DNA of 64,000 bases. It comes from Bacillus chungangensis (GTDB lineage: Bacteria; Bacillota; Bacilli; Bacillales; Bacillaceae_C). A model generated the notes under the pieces. It saw only the letters and a program-made list of their open reading frames with translations. It did no database searches and was not told the origin of the DNA. Positions within the stretch are counted from its first letter, which is position 1. Each line of letters begins with the position of its first letter. The position numbers and the translations under genes are program-made. This document shows, piece after piece, positions 1 to 9,004 of this stretch. Location of the stretch: the NCBI RefSeq assembly GCF_030812995.1, contig NZ_JAUSTT010000003.1:62001-126000 (forward strand), in the 5' to 3' direction.

Positions 1-1286
1 TTTGGTGGTATCAGACTGACAATAAGTGTAATTACCACGCTAATCAAAGATAGCATCGAAACAAACCACATTAATCCATTTCCTCTATTACCTAATCTAA
101 ATGGCCTCTTAATTTCTGGCATTTTATATCGTAAGCGAATAGCTGAAATAGCAATTAAAGCATAAACAATACTATATAAAATAGTTGTTGTAATGGTCAT
201 AATTAAGAAGGCACTGTTCACATCTGGAACAACTACGTACAAGAAAGATACTAAAGAAATAACAATCGCTTGAATCAAAACAAATGTGATTGGAATGTTT
301 TTTTCAGTTCTTTTTTGGAAGAATCTAGGCAAGTTTCCTTCATCAGCAACTTTGATCATCGCTTTACTTGGTCCAAGCACCCATGCACTTAGTTGTACTA
401 ACACCCCTATTAAAATCATTAAGGAAATGATATTAACGAAGATAGACGGAATACCTAAGTCTGCACAGAAAATCATGTATGGTTGTGTAATATTGGCTAG
501 TTCTAAATTCCCTAACGGCACTGCGTTAGAAACAGATAACCCAGCCACGATATTAAATATTACCAATAAAATAACAGAAGCGATGACAGCAATTGGATAG
601 TTGCGTTTAGGATTTTCAATATTGTTCGCATGCACGGATGAAATTTCTACCCCTGCGAAAATAAAGATAATTCCTGATAAATAAGTTAAACTGCCTAAGT
701 CTTTAAAATTAGGAACTAGGTCGCTTGGTTTAAAATCTCCTAAGTAGCTATTTGGTTGAATGCCATTCTTGATCATATAGATGACACCTAGAATGACGAG
801 AATAACGAATGGAATATAAACACCAATAACTGCTCCCCAATTACCGGCTACTTTAACCATGTCAAATTTAATATTTAGTATTGTGACACTCCAATAGGAG
901 ATTAAAATAACCGCAAAAATAAAGTAATTGTTGGAAGATAGTCCTGGTTGATTAATGACGTAACCAAATAGAACACCAACTGTTGAAGCAACCATTACCA
1001 TACCAAAGAACATTTGAACCCATAATAACCATGAGGTAACAAATCCCCATTTTTGACCTAATGCACTTCTTACCCAAACTTGAGGTCCACCTTCTTCAGG
1101 CCATCCGGTAGAAAGTTCAGCTGACATTAATGCGATAGGCAGGGCAAATAGAACCGCGGCAATTAACATGTAGAAAATTTGAGTCCACCCTGTAATAGCA
1201 AGTGTTGGCACACTACGTACAGTACCAAAGAACGCCATCGTAATACCGATCAACCCAAAAAGTGTTAAACTTTTTGTTTTAGCCAT
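1..1286 (-). CDS. tyrP: Second tyrosine/tyramine antiporter, partial at window edge
   Basis: This is an APC-superfamily amino-acid exchanger read leftward from an ATG at 1286 and still open at base 1, so about 428 residues are visible. It aligns without net insertion or deletion to the complete tyrP at 11419-12885 (base 4 here pairs with 11603 there) and differs only by scattered substitutions, for example SLTLF for RLTLF near the start and RSALGQKWGF for KNALGEKWGF. The ribosome binding site context is shared, but homology stops about 20 bases upstream of the start, so the regulatory region was not copied. By family and context it should exchange tyrosine for tyramine at the membrane. What follows it lies outside the window; a second decarboxylase is possible but unseen. 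Confidence 0.85.
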   Translation of the reverse strand, partial: MAKTKSLTLFGLIGITMAFFGTVRSVPTLAITGWTQIFYMLIAAVLFALPIALMSAELSTGWPEEGGPQVWVRSALGQKWGFVTSWLLWVQMFFGMVMVASTVGVLFGYVINQPGLSSNNYFIFAVILISYWSVTILNIKFDMVKVAGNWGAVIGVYIPFVILVILGVIYMIKNGIQPNSYLGDFKPSDLVPNFKDLGSLTYLSGIIFIFAGVEISSVHANNIENPKRNYPIAVIASVILLVIFNIVAGLSVSNAVPLGNLELANITQPYMIFCADLGIPSIFVNIISLMILIGVLVQLSAWVLGPSKAMIKVADEGNLPRFFQKRTEKNIPITFVLIQAIVISLVSFLYVVVPDVNSAFLIMTITTTILYSIVYALIAISAIRLRYKMPEIKRPFRLGNRGNGLMWFVSMLSLISVVITLIVSLIPP

Positions 1287-2320
1287 AGATATATCCTTCT
1301 TCCCTTAGATGATCAATTTCTAAATACTGTTTCCCTCATTCTTGGCATAAGCTAAAAAGTTCGTATTTATTGTTACAAAAAATGAACTTTTATGTTGGAA
1401 TAGTATTTACATCTTAAGGTTCTCTACGTAACGAATCTTATACATAAAAATATCATTGAATATATAGATATTACTTCCAGGTGATTTAAAAATAGTATTA
1501 ACTTGGTTAGTAAAGAGTTTATTTAGTAAAGAGTAAAGAGTAAAGAATAATGAATAGGAAGAAAAAAGGAACATGATGGTGGTTGTTTATTTTAGGAGAC
1601 ACAAACAAAGTGGAATTTCCTTTCAACTTTATTGTCAGTTAAAAGAATGTTTATTTATGACAAATCTAGAAAGAACTTTAACCCTTCAAGCTAAATATCT
1701 ATAATCCCATGTGATTTCTTTGAGGGGAATCGGTAATACTTCGTTCTTTATAAAGTTACATACATGAATCGCTAGTATGCTTCACTATATTTTCAATAAA
1801 TGGTAAAAATTAAAAAATAAATTATTTTCGTAAGATTAAGAATTATAATTTTATAAAAAGTACATAGATAATAATATATAATAATTTTATATAGAGAAAC
1901 TGATATTACGAAACTTAAACTTAACTGCAAGTAGTATAGGTTGTATTTTTTAGTGATTTAATATTAATCTCATTTTTTTATAAAATCTTAGAAGACGAAA
2001 TGTTTGAATAAAAGTAGCATAAATTATCATAAACGACCTATGCATTGTAGATTATATATTTTTATATAATTTTTAGAATAATCAGTAATAAATCAATGTC
2101 AAGGAGGCACGGTATTTCAAAGCACCAGCTTGATTTGAAGTGAAATTAATAACCATGTCTAGCGAAGCCAAGTTTTAATAAGCTGGCATCCTGCTAGGAA
2201 GTCATACTCTACAGAGGCACCGTGTCAAGCAACATGGCCTTACCGTGTATCACCAAAAAAAACTAAAATAAGATACTGTGAAAACAAGTGAACTAGCTAG
2301 TTAACGTTAAAAATGTCTGT
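1287..2320. other. Gene-free AT-rich stretch
   Basis: There is no convincing gene in this kilobase. A hairpin with arms at about 1354-1362 and 1384-1392 lies upstream of the second tyrP. A short tandem run of AGTAAAG-like units lies at about 1508-1546. From about 2100 to 2265 the sequence becomes visibly richer in G+C than its surroundings without an open frame; it may be a leftover of the plasmid or mobile DNA that brought the adjacent Rep remnant. I cannot assign it further. Confidence 0.5.
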
Positions 2321-3025
2321 TTAATTACTATATAATAGAGGGTTGCTTTCATCAAACCTTACACCTGGGTGCCATTCTAACATACTTTCAAAGGCACAAT
2401 TTGCAATTGAATCATCAGTACGTAAATTATCCATGTCAAGATAAAAGGATGTATTGGAGGGAAATTGATCTACTTCATCTTTTAATAGTCTGCTGTACCC
2501 TATTAATCTTCTTGATTCAATAATGGTATTATTTTTAGCAAGTCTTTTCCTTTCCGATACGTCAAAGATTGCTGACAACCCTTGTTCCATTTTCATCACA
2601 ATAGAGTGATCATCATCTTTAGAGTGAATTACTTTCACTTTTACATATAGGTTATCTTTGGCACCTAATGCTTTACTCCATAAGGCTACCCAGTTATCAT
2701 ATTTTATATAATATCTACCCTGAAAATAACTTTTTATAGTTGGAAGTAGGATATGTATTCTAGGATGATACCTGTCATCCAATTTTAATATATCTAGCAT
2801 CCGAAAATAACCTAATGTAGCTTGCTTTACACTCTTATACTTAAACAAACGATTAAATCCTATTAACATATTATCTAATACTTGGTTAATATTATCTTCA
2901 GCCACATTTTCTAAACCTAAATCTAATAATAGCCAATTAACTGGTTTGTTTTCATTAATTTTAGTTATGATATAGTGATTACTATATGCCAATTCTAATG
3001 ATCTTTTCCAAGAAGTAAGCATCAT
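2321..3025 (-). pseudogene. Truncated rolling-circle plasmid replication protein (Rep_1 family)
   Basis: The 234-residue frame resembles the Rep proteins of pUB110/pC194-type rolling-circle plasmids, which are usually about 310-340 residues. Recognisable pieces, in order, are a WKRSLE segment that normally follows a CPMC motif, a 'GFNRLFKYKSV' stretch, YHPRIHILL (normally YHPHFHVLL, so the first metal-binding His of the HUH motif has become Arg), RRLIGYSRLLK with the presumed nicking tyrosine, and a final FESMLEWHPG. The N-terminal part with the Cys motif is absent and a stop codon (TAA) directly precedes the ATG. Loss of the N-terminus and of a metal ligand indicates a non-functional relic of an integrated plasmid. 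The family assignment is by motif recognition and is fairly secure; residual activity is unlikely. Confidence 0.75.
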
Positions 3026-3382
3026 TTAACCTCGCTTTCATCCATGATTCGATTATTTATAACAAAAAATTTTATTTAAATTGCTTTTAACTTTCTAAAT
3101 ATCCTTCAATTTTTTGCTCTTTAAAGGGTTCTTTGTTTGTCATTATTGATACAATATAGGCATTTAAGTATGCTGGTGCTTTACACAAAGTTTCTATCCG
3201 AAGACTTTATTTCTTCATTGTAAAATGGGGTGGATTCCCCGCCAAAAATTTGGTACTTCTTCATTTAAATTATTGATCGTATCATTTTTATTTGTTTGAT
3301 ATAGACACATCTTCCCTCCAGACTTTAGGAAGATGTGTCCTTGAACTATACAACCAATGTTCTTTAAAGTAATGATAATTGA
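3026..3382. other. Gene-free stretch with a 12-bp inverted repeat
   Basis: No gene is seen. The notable item is a perfect 12-bp inverted repeat (arms 3304-3315 and 3328-3339, loop of 12) just downstream of tyrS. On the minus strand it could end tyrS transcription, but the following bases form only a weak T tract (TATATC). The rest is AT-rich sequence between tyrS and the Rep remnant. Confidence 0.5.
3304..3339 (-). terminator. Hairpin downstream of tyrS
   Basis: Perfect arms GACACATCTTCC and GGAAGATGTGTC flank a 12-base loop, 44 bases after the tyrS stop. The T tract is poor, so this may be an imperfect terminator, an mRNA-stabilising hairpin or a small repeat element. Confidence 0.45.
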
Positions 3383-4642
3383 TTATTTTAATTTCACTAG
3401 ACTGTAGTTCTTTTTACCTTTACGGATAATAATAAATCTTCCATCGAATGAGTTTTCGACTGTCACATCAGTATTTAAATCATTCACTCGTTCACCATTC
3501 ATTGAAATGGCTCCGTTCGTAATATCTTCTCGAGCCTGACGTTTAGATGGTTCAATGCCTAAATCAACTAACCAATCAACGATATTTTTTGTTTCTTTGG
3601 AAGCATGGAAAGTAGGCATGTCTTTAAACCCTTGCTCTATTTCATCTGCTGTTAATGATTTAATATCCCCACTAAATAGAGCTTCAGTAATTTTTAGCGC
3701 CTGAGTAAATGCTTTCTCACCATGAACGAATTTTGTCATTTCTTCTGCCAGAACTTTTTGAGCTTCACGTTTATGCGGTTCTGTCTTCACTTTAACTTCT
3801 AATTCATCAATCACATCTTTAGTTAAGAATGTGAAGAATTTCAAGTATCTAATGACGTCAAGATCATCTGTATTAACCCAAAATTGGTAAAATTCAAACG
3901 GCGTTGTTTTCTCTGCGTCTAACCAAATTGCTCCACCTGCAGTTTTACCAAATTTTGTACCATCTGCTTTTAATAACAGTGGAATGGTTAATCCAAATAC
4001 TTTTGCTTCTGGACCTTCTTTTTTACGAATTAAATCTAAACCACTTGTAATATTTCCCCACTGATCACTGCCACCAATTTGTAATTGAACGTCTTCTTCT
4101 TTGAATAAATGATGGAAGTCCATGGATTGTAGAATTTGGTATGAAAACTCTGTGAATGAGATCCCACTATCTAAACGGCTAGCTACAATATCTTTCGCCA
4201 ACATGCTATTAACACTGAAGTTTTTACCGTAGTCACGTAAAAAATCTAAAATGCTGACGTTATGTGTCCAGTCGTAGTTGTTTACCATTTTAACTTCGTT
4301 ATTGTTGCCAAAATCAAATAATTTTTTCATTTGAGCTGTTAGTTTATCAACATTATGCTGTACTTGTTCTAACGTTTGTAATTGCCGTTCTGTTTGGCGT
4401 CCACTTGGGTCACCAATTGTTCCAGTTGCTCCTCCAATTAAAATAACAGGATGATGACCTTGTAATTGAAAACGTTTCATCATCATAAATGGAATTAAAT
4501 GCCCGATGTGCATACTGTCACCAGTTGGGTCAACCCCACAGTACAAGGAAATCTTTTTCTCTTCAACTAGTTTTCGTAATCCTTCAGCATCTGTTTGTTG
4601 ATTAATGGCACCGCGCCATTCTAACTCATCAATAATATTCAT
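3383..4642 (-). CDS. tyrS: Tyrosyl-tRNA synthetase
   Basis: A 419-residue class I aminoacyl-tRNA synthetase that charges tRNA-Tyr with tyrosine in the cytoplasm. The HIGH motif is intact at residues 45-48, the KMSKS-equivalent KFGKT at 230-234, and the S4 RNA-binding domain is recognisable near the C-terminus (SKRQAREDITNGAISMNG). The length is that of bacterial TyrS. It is preceded by a full Tyr T-box leader, so uncharged tRNA-Tyr should raise its expression. In enterococcal and lactobacillal tyrosine-decarboxylase clusters a dedicated tyrS also sits next to the decarboxylase and is thought to act as a tyrosine sensor or to protect translation when tyrosine is drained. Whether this is the only tyrS in the genome cannot be told from the window. 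Confidence 0.97.
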   Translation of the reverse strand: MNIIDELEWRGAINQQTDAEGLRKLVEEKKISLYCGVDPTGDSMHIGHLIPFMMMKRFQLQGHHPVILIGGATGTIGDPSGRQTERQLQTLEQVQHNVDKLTAQMKKLFDFGNNNEVKMVNNYDWTHNVSILDFLRDYGKNFSVNSMLAKDIVASRLDSGISFTEFSYQILQSMDFHHLFKEEDVQLQIGGSDQWGNITSGLDLIRKKEGPEAKVFGLTIPLLLKADGTKFGKTAGGAIWLDAEKTTPFEFYQFWVNTDDLDVIRYLKFFTFLTKDVIDELEVKVKTEPHKREAQKVLAEEMTKFVHGEKAFTQALKITEALFSGDIKSLTADEIEQGFKDMPTFHASKETKNIVDWLVDLGIEPSKRQAREDITNGAISMNGERVNDLNTDVTVENSFDGRFIIIRKGKKNYSLVKLK

Positions 4643-4689
4643 ACTTTTCCAACTCCTTTAGTTTTTAGTTTCCCATACTTTAAAATACG

Positions 4690-4960
4690 CTGGTAAATAA
4701 AAAAAACGCCCTATGTCTAATATAGACATAGGGACGATTTTTAACCGTGTTACCACCCAAATTGTATTAATAGTACTAAAAAAACTATTAATACCTCTCT
4801 CAGCAATAGTATCGATTGCTACTCCGCTTAGCGTTACCTAAGATACTCCAGAGTGTAATTCACAAGTTTGTTTGTGCTAGGTCACATCAACCCCTAGCTT
4901 TCTGGATAACAGTGACAACCTTGCTACTGGGCTCTTTCAACGTATATCTCGTATAAGATT
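4690..4960 (-). promoter_or_regulatory. Tyr T-box leader of tyrS
   Basis: Read on the minus strand, the leader contains the T-box core AATTTGGGTGGTAACACGG (4745-4763), followed by a terminator with arms at 4709-4719 and 4723-4733 and a run of eight T. The expected antiterminator alternative pairs with the 5' arm. A UAC codon in the context GAATTACACTCTGGAG (UAC at 4855-4857) fits the specifier position for tyrosine at the 3' side of stem I. Uncharged tRNA-Tyr would stabilise the antiterminator and allow tyrS transcription. Confidence 0.93.
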
Positions 4961-4966
4961 AAGGTC

Positions 4967-4995
4967 ATTATAGTGAATAAAAATATACTTGTCAA
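4967..4995 (-). promoter_or_regulatory. Consensus sigma-A promoter of tyrS
   Basis: On the minus strand TTGACA (4990-4995) and TATAAT (4967-4972) are separated by exactly 17 bases, a perfect consensus. It lies directly in front of the T-box leader, so tyrS is probably initiated constitutively and controlled by antitermination. Confidence 0.85.
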
Positions 4996-5597
4996 TAGCT
5001 TTATAAAATTTTAGTACAATTTTTATTATATCCCTATAACTACTATATCTAAAAAACTTTATATTTCAACATTCTTTTTAAAATCATTTTGTACGGTTTC
5101 AAGTAAAAATTTATTTAGTCTAAGTTCCTCTTCGATACAAAAGATCGATTTATGTGTTTGATAAAATATTGAAAAAATGTCAAGGTGCATCTATAAAGTT
5201 TAATCATATAGCTATACTTCTTGTCCCCCTTACATTTTTTAATAAGGTTTCCTTATCTTTGAGACCCAAATCCAATCGAAAAAAAATCTCATTTATAGAA
5301 AGATCAGGGGGGATTTGACTCGCTAGTTAGATGTAAATAAAATAGAGAATACGATCATCTGACTTCTATTATTCATAAAACGAAGATATTTTCTAATAAA
5401 TAGACGTACCTTTTTTTTCATAAAATGGGATATCTTTTTTTCTGGTTATCCCTATTGTTTTACAATTTCTCTTATTGAGTGACCAAATACTTCATAATTA
5501 AAACTGACAATCATAAAAAACTTAATATAAAGACGGCATTTAATGACTCGTGTGGTTACTTTATCTTACAGAAGCATTCATACGTTTTTTGCTCTCA
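4996..5597. other. Gene-free stretch between yerC and the tyrS promoter
   Basis: About 600 bases of AT-rich DNA with no open frame carrying a ribosome binding site. I see no clear terminator for yerC and no other recognisable signal. Confidence 0.4.
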
Positions 5598-5897
5598 TTA
5601 GTCTTTCTTTTCCTTCATACGCTTAAAAATAATATCATACATATCATTTCCATGATATAGTGATCGTTTCGTACGAGAGATGGTTGCTGTACTTGCACCT
5701 GTCTCTGCTTCGATCTGACTATAGGTACTATCATTATAAAGCATTTTAGCTACTTTAAACCTTTGAAACATTGCTTTGATTTCATTTACTGTACATAAAT
5801 CATCAAAAAAAGAATAACATTCTTCTACTGTTTCAAGTGTTAAAATTCCTTCAAAAAATTCATCTAACCCTTCTCCACGTATCTCATCTATAAGCAT
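5598..5897 (-). CDS. yerC: TrpR-related DNA-binding protein, YerC/YecD family
   Basis: About 99 residues starting at MLIDEIRGEG. The ATG at 5897 is chosen because GGAGGT lies just upstream; the open frame runs 36 residues further up but that part is not family-like. The core FDDLCTVNEIKAMFQRFKVA and the helix-turn-helix EAETGASTATISRTKRSL are typical of the YerC/YecD branch of the TrpR superfamily. TrpR itself senses an aromatic amino acid, which makes its place in a tyrosine island suggestive, but the ligand of YerC proteins is not known to me and this link is inference. It is transcribed alone, after nhaC and before tyrS. Confidence 0.88.
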   Translation of the reverse strand: MLIDEIRGEGLDEFFEGILTLETVEECYSFFDDLCTVNEIKAMFQRFKVAKMLYNDSTYSQIEAETGASTATISRTKRSLYHGNDMYDIIFKRMKEKKD

Positions 5898-6329
5898 ATG
5901 TCTACCTCCGTTACCCACAATTTCTTCCATCTTAATTAATTTAATACATAAAAGTATTAAAGCGTGATTATAAAAATTCCCTCTATAAAAGTATTTCAAC
6001 AACAAGATAAACTTTAACTTTTACATATACTTTCTCCCTGTAAGCCTATTTTTATCCGTACTCACGATTAGTGAGCCAAGAAAGTATTGCGCTCTTTAGA
6101 AAGCTTTATTAAGGTAAATAATTGTTGTGTTTTCTTACCTTTAGTATTATATCATTATTGTCTTTTGTTGAATTTATCTATATATCGAAAATTATTGTCA
6201 AAATTTTGTCTTAAGGCAACTTAATCTTTTGTGTAAAATTTATATATCGTGAAGAAATAAACCAACGGAAAATATTCTTGGAGCAGTAATCGTTTCTTAC
6301 TACTACCCCAAGCTAATACTTATATTGTG
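5898..6329. other. Intergenic stretch between nhaC and yerC
   Basis: No gene is supported; the frame from 5898 to 6005 is only an upstream extension of yerC. A GC-richer hairpin at 6280-6309 follows nhaC. The remainder is AT-rich and would contain the yerC promoter, which I could not pin down. Confidence 0.45.
6280..6309 (-). terminator. Hairpin after nhaC
   Basis: On the minus strand GGGGTAGTAGT pairs with ATTACTGCTCC, allowing G-U pairs, 20 bases after the nhaC stop. The following sequence AAGAATATTTTCC is only moderately T-rich. A plausible terminator. Confidence 0.5.
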
Positions 6330-7694
6330 TTAGGTAGATTTTTTTTCTCTTCCAAAAAAACCAAGCAGCACATTCATGGTTGGAGCAACTAAACAGAAGA
6401 TAGCAAAAGGCAAATATTCCAATGTAGAAACACCTAATGTACCTGTAATGAATACACCACTGACCCCCCATGGAATAAGTGGATTGACGGCTGCTCCAGC
6501 ATCTGCCAATATTCCTGAAAGTTTTTTGGAATTTAACTTTATTGCCTCGAATTGAGATTTAAAAGCTTTACCCGGCAAAATAATGGATAGGTATTGTTCT
6601 CCAAGAAGAACATTAATACCAATAGAACTTAAACCAGTCATAAGGATTAATTTTCCCTTTGTACTGACAAATCCGAGGATTTTTGAGATTAACGTTTCAA
6701 TAATTTTTAATTCTACTAACAGTCCTCCTAATGATAAAGCAAGAATGATAAGAGATACGGACCACATCATACTTTGCATCCCACCACGAGTAAGTAAGAC
6801 ATCTACACTTTCTACACCTGTATTAGAAACAAATCCATCTTGCATAAGATTAGCTATTTGAGCAAAGCTAGTGTGCGGATAAAATATATAATGAATTCCA
6901 ATTGTAAAAATAATGCTTAGGAGAAGAGTTGGAATAGCAGGTACCTTTTTCCAAGCACATAAAAATAATACTAACACTGGTATTAATGTCACAATTGAAA
7001 TGGTAAAAGAGGAATGCAGTGTATCTACTAATTCATTAATATTACTTCCAGTTGATACCACTTTTGTTTGTCCAATGAGTACAAAAAAGATTAGTGAAAT
7101 AACGAAAGAAGGAATAGCAGTCCGCATCATATTTCTAATATGTTCAAATAAATCCACCTCTGCTATAGCAGAAGCTAAATTAGCTGTATCAGATAAAGGT
7201 GATATATTATTACCTAAGTAAGCACCTGACACGATAGCCCCGGCAGTCATGGCTAGGTTAAAACCCATGATATGCCCCATTCCTAAAAAAGCAATACCGA
7301 TAGTTGAAATTGTTGTAAATGAACTACCTACTAAAATACCCACAATTGCACAAATAACAAAGATAGAAGGTAAAAAGAATTTTGCAGATAAAATTTTAAA
7401 TCCGTAAATCATAATAGTTGGAATCGTTCCCGCTGAAATCCAAACACTTATTAAGACTCCAATGAGCATGAAAATAATGATAGGTATCAAACCAGGTATA
7501 ATCCCATTTTGAATTCCCTTATGAACAGTATCCCAAGAAGCACCTTTAATCTTAGCAAATAATATAACAATACCGACCGAAATTAAAATAGGAATTTGAG
7601 GAGGCAGGTCTAAACCAATAATACTAATTCCTATAATTGTTAATAATATTACTAAAAGAAAGATGCTTTCTTTTAACGTTATATCTTTTTTCAT
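6330..7694 (-). CDS. nhaC: Na+/H+ antiporter, NhaC family
   Basis: A 454-residue polytopic membrane protein, hydrophobic almost throughout with about 11-12 transmembrane segments. It carries family-typical stretches such as GSSFTTISTIGIAFLGMG and SGAYLGNNISPLSDTANLAS. NhaC proteins exchange cytoplasmic Na+ for external H+. An nhaC gene is a regular member of tyrosine-decarboxylase clusters in enterococci, which supports both the assignment and the idea that this segment was inherited as a unit. Here pdxK lies between it and tdcA. The ATG at 7694 has a good AAGGAG ribosome binding site. A role in pH or sodium balance during decarboxylation is inferred from context. Confidence 0.9.
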   Translation of the reverse strand: MKKDITLKESIFLLVILLTIIGISIIGLDLPPQIPILISVGIVILFAKIKGASWDTVHKGIQNGIIPGLIPIIIFMLIGVLISVWISAGTIPTIMIYGFKILSAKFFLPSIFVICAIVGILVGSSFTTISTIGIAFLGMGHIMGFNLAMTAGAIVSGAYLGNNISPLSDTANLASAIAEVDLFEHIRNMMRTAIPSFVISLIFFVLIGQTKVVSTGSNINELVDTLHSSFTISIVTLIPVLVLFLCAWKKVPAIPTLLLSIIFTIGIHYIFYPHTSFAQIANLMQDGFVSNTGVESVDVLLTRGGMQSMMWSVSLIILALSLGGLLVELKIIETLISKILGFVSTKGKLILMTGLSSIGINVLLGEQYLSIILPGKAFKSQFEAIKLNSKKLSGILADAGAAVNPLIPWGVSGVFITGTLGVSTLEYLPFAIFCLVAPTMNVLLGFFGREKKST

Positions 7695-8188
7695 TTTGGT
7701 AAACTCCTTATCATTATTAAATTATCTCACCAAATTTCTTGCGAGTTGGGGCTATAACGTCCATCGTCATAATGCCGATCTCTTTCACATTTGGAGGCAT
7801 TAGCACGTTGGTTGATTAAAGTAAAAAAATGAAAAATGTCATGAGTTTATGACGATCATGTTACTATGGTACAAACAATATAGAAGAGGTGGTAAGTGTT
7901 AGAATTTCCACTTTGTTGTTAAACATACTCATTGTTATATATTTGGAAAAAATGTGTAGAAAAAAATTCTTGGACAAGGAAAAAACTGAAAAAACTAGAT
8001 GCCATGTTCTAAGAACATGGCCAATTAAAGTGATTTACTGGTTTTACAGGATCATTTTGGAAATAATATATTTTTACACAAGTTTTTTTTATAGCAGCAC
8101 ACGAAATAAGCTGCTTTCACATAAAATTATTATTCCAAAAAAATATAAATGTTGCTTATAGGAAAAATAACTATTGTTTATAATCCAC
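7695..8188. other. Gene-free leader region of nhaC
   Basis: 494 bases between pdxK and nhaC. A GTG-started frame of 90 codons on the plus strand (7889-8161) has an unlikely, Lys/Phe/Tyr-rich composition and no homologue I recognise, so it is not called. The 5' leader of nhaC at about 7740-7830 is noticeably less AT-rich than its surroundings and could be a structured RNA; I do not recognise a known riboswitch class. Confidence 0.4.
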
Positions 8189-9004
8189 TTAGCGTTGATC
8201 CGCTTTATTGTATGCTCCGTGCCAAACTGGTCCAACGAATTTATTAAAAGCAAATCCATATTTAATTCCTTCGGTAGTAAAAGCTTTTGCTTTTGCTACT
8301 GCTTCTTTAACGGAAAATCCTTTTGCAAGTCCAGCTGTAATAGCAGCAGCAAACGTACATCCAGCACCGTGATTATAATTCGTATGAATCTTCTCTGCTT
8401 CATACAGAGTAAACTCAGATCCATCGTATAGTAAGTCAATCGCTTTATTATCTTCTAGTGTTTTTCCACCCTTAATAACAACATTTTGGGCACCAAGGTC
8501 AATCATTTTTTTCGCTGCTTCTTTCATGTCATCCACTGTACTTAACTTTTTCATATTAGATAATTGACCTGCTTCAAATAAATTAGGTGTTACAATAGTT
8601 GCTTTCGGTAAAAGAAGCTCACGAATAGCTAGTCCATTTTCTGGTTGCAATGGTTCATCTTCTCCTTTGCATACCATAACAGGATCTATTACGATATTCT
8701 TCATTTCATATTTATCAATGACGTCTCTTACAAGCTTTATAATATCAATAGTGCCCAGCATCCCTGTTTTCATTGCACTAAGTGGACCACCAGAGAAGAT
8801 CGTTTCCAGTTGCTCACGAACAAGATCTGTATCAACAGGGTGTACATGGTGATTCCAGTTATTACTAGAGTCCATTGTTACGATAGTTGTAATGGCAGTA
8901 AAACCAAAAGTACCGTATTCTTCAAATGTTTTTAGATCTGCTTGTAGGCCTGCTCCACCACTTGAGTCGGAACCAGCAATTGTTAGTACCTTTTTTATAG
9001 TCAT
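8189..9004 (-). CDS. pdxK: Pyridoxal/pyridoxine kinase (ThiD-like PdxK)
   Basis: A 271-residue ribokinase-fold enzyme of the ThiD/PdxK family, which phosphorylates vitamin B6 vitamers to give PLP or PNP. It starts with the family signature [20 protein letters not shown] and ends with the [19 protein letters not shown] anion-hole motif. Cys112 (VMVCKGED) and Cys216 (GAGC) match the two cysteines used by ThiD-like pyridoxal kinases of Bacillus and Staphylococcus, so pdxK is preferred over thiD. It lies 518 bases downstream of tdcA, a PLP enzyme, on the same strand. Cofactor supply for the abundant decarboxylase is a natural inference. The gap suggests its own promoter or read-through. Confidence 0.9.
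   Translation of the reverse strand: MTIKKVLTIAGSDSSGGAGLQADLKTFEEYGTFGFTAITTIVTMDSSNNWNHHVHPVDTDLVREQLETIFSGGPLSAMKTGMLGTIDIIKLVRDVIDKYEMKNIVIDPVMVCKGEDEPLQPENGLAIRELLLPKATIVTPNLFEAGQLSNMKKLSTVDDMKEAAKKMIDLGAQNVVIKGGKTLEDNKAIDLLYDGSEFTLYEAEKIHTNYNHGAGCTFAAAITAGLAKGFSVKEAVAKAKAFTTEGIKYGFAFNKFVGPVWHGAYNKADQR

Noticed and set aside
286-600. Plus-strand ORF opposite tyrP, repeated at 11885-12199
   Set aside because: It is conserved only because it is the antisense shadow of the two tyrP copies.
1500-1550. AGTAAAG tandem run as a CRISPR-like or functional repeat
   Set aside because: Too short and irregular; best seen as simple AT-rich slippage.
5898-6005. Longer N-terminus of yerC
   Set aside because: The extra 36 residues are not family-like and the GGAGGT ribosome binding site is placed for the internal ATG.
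7889-8161. 90-codon plus-strand ORF between nhaC and pdxK
   Set aside because: GTG start, low-complexity Lys/Phe/Tyr-rich translation, no recognisable family and lies in an AT-rich intergenic region.
8189-9004. Hydroxymethylpyrimidine kinase ThiD as the identity of this gene
   Set aside because: The paired cysteines and overall sequence fit the ThiD-like pyridoxal kinases, and no thiamine genes are nearby.
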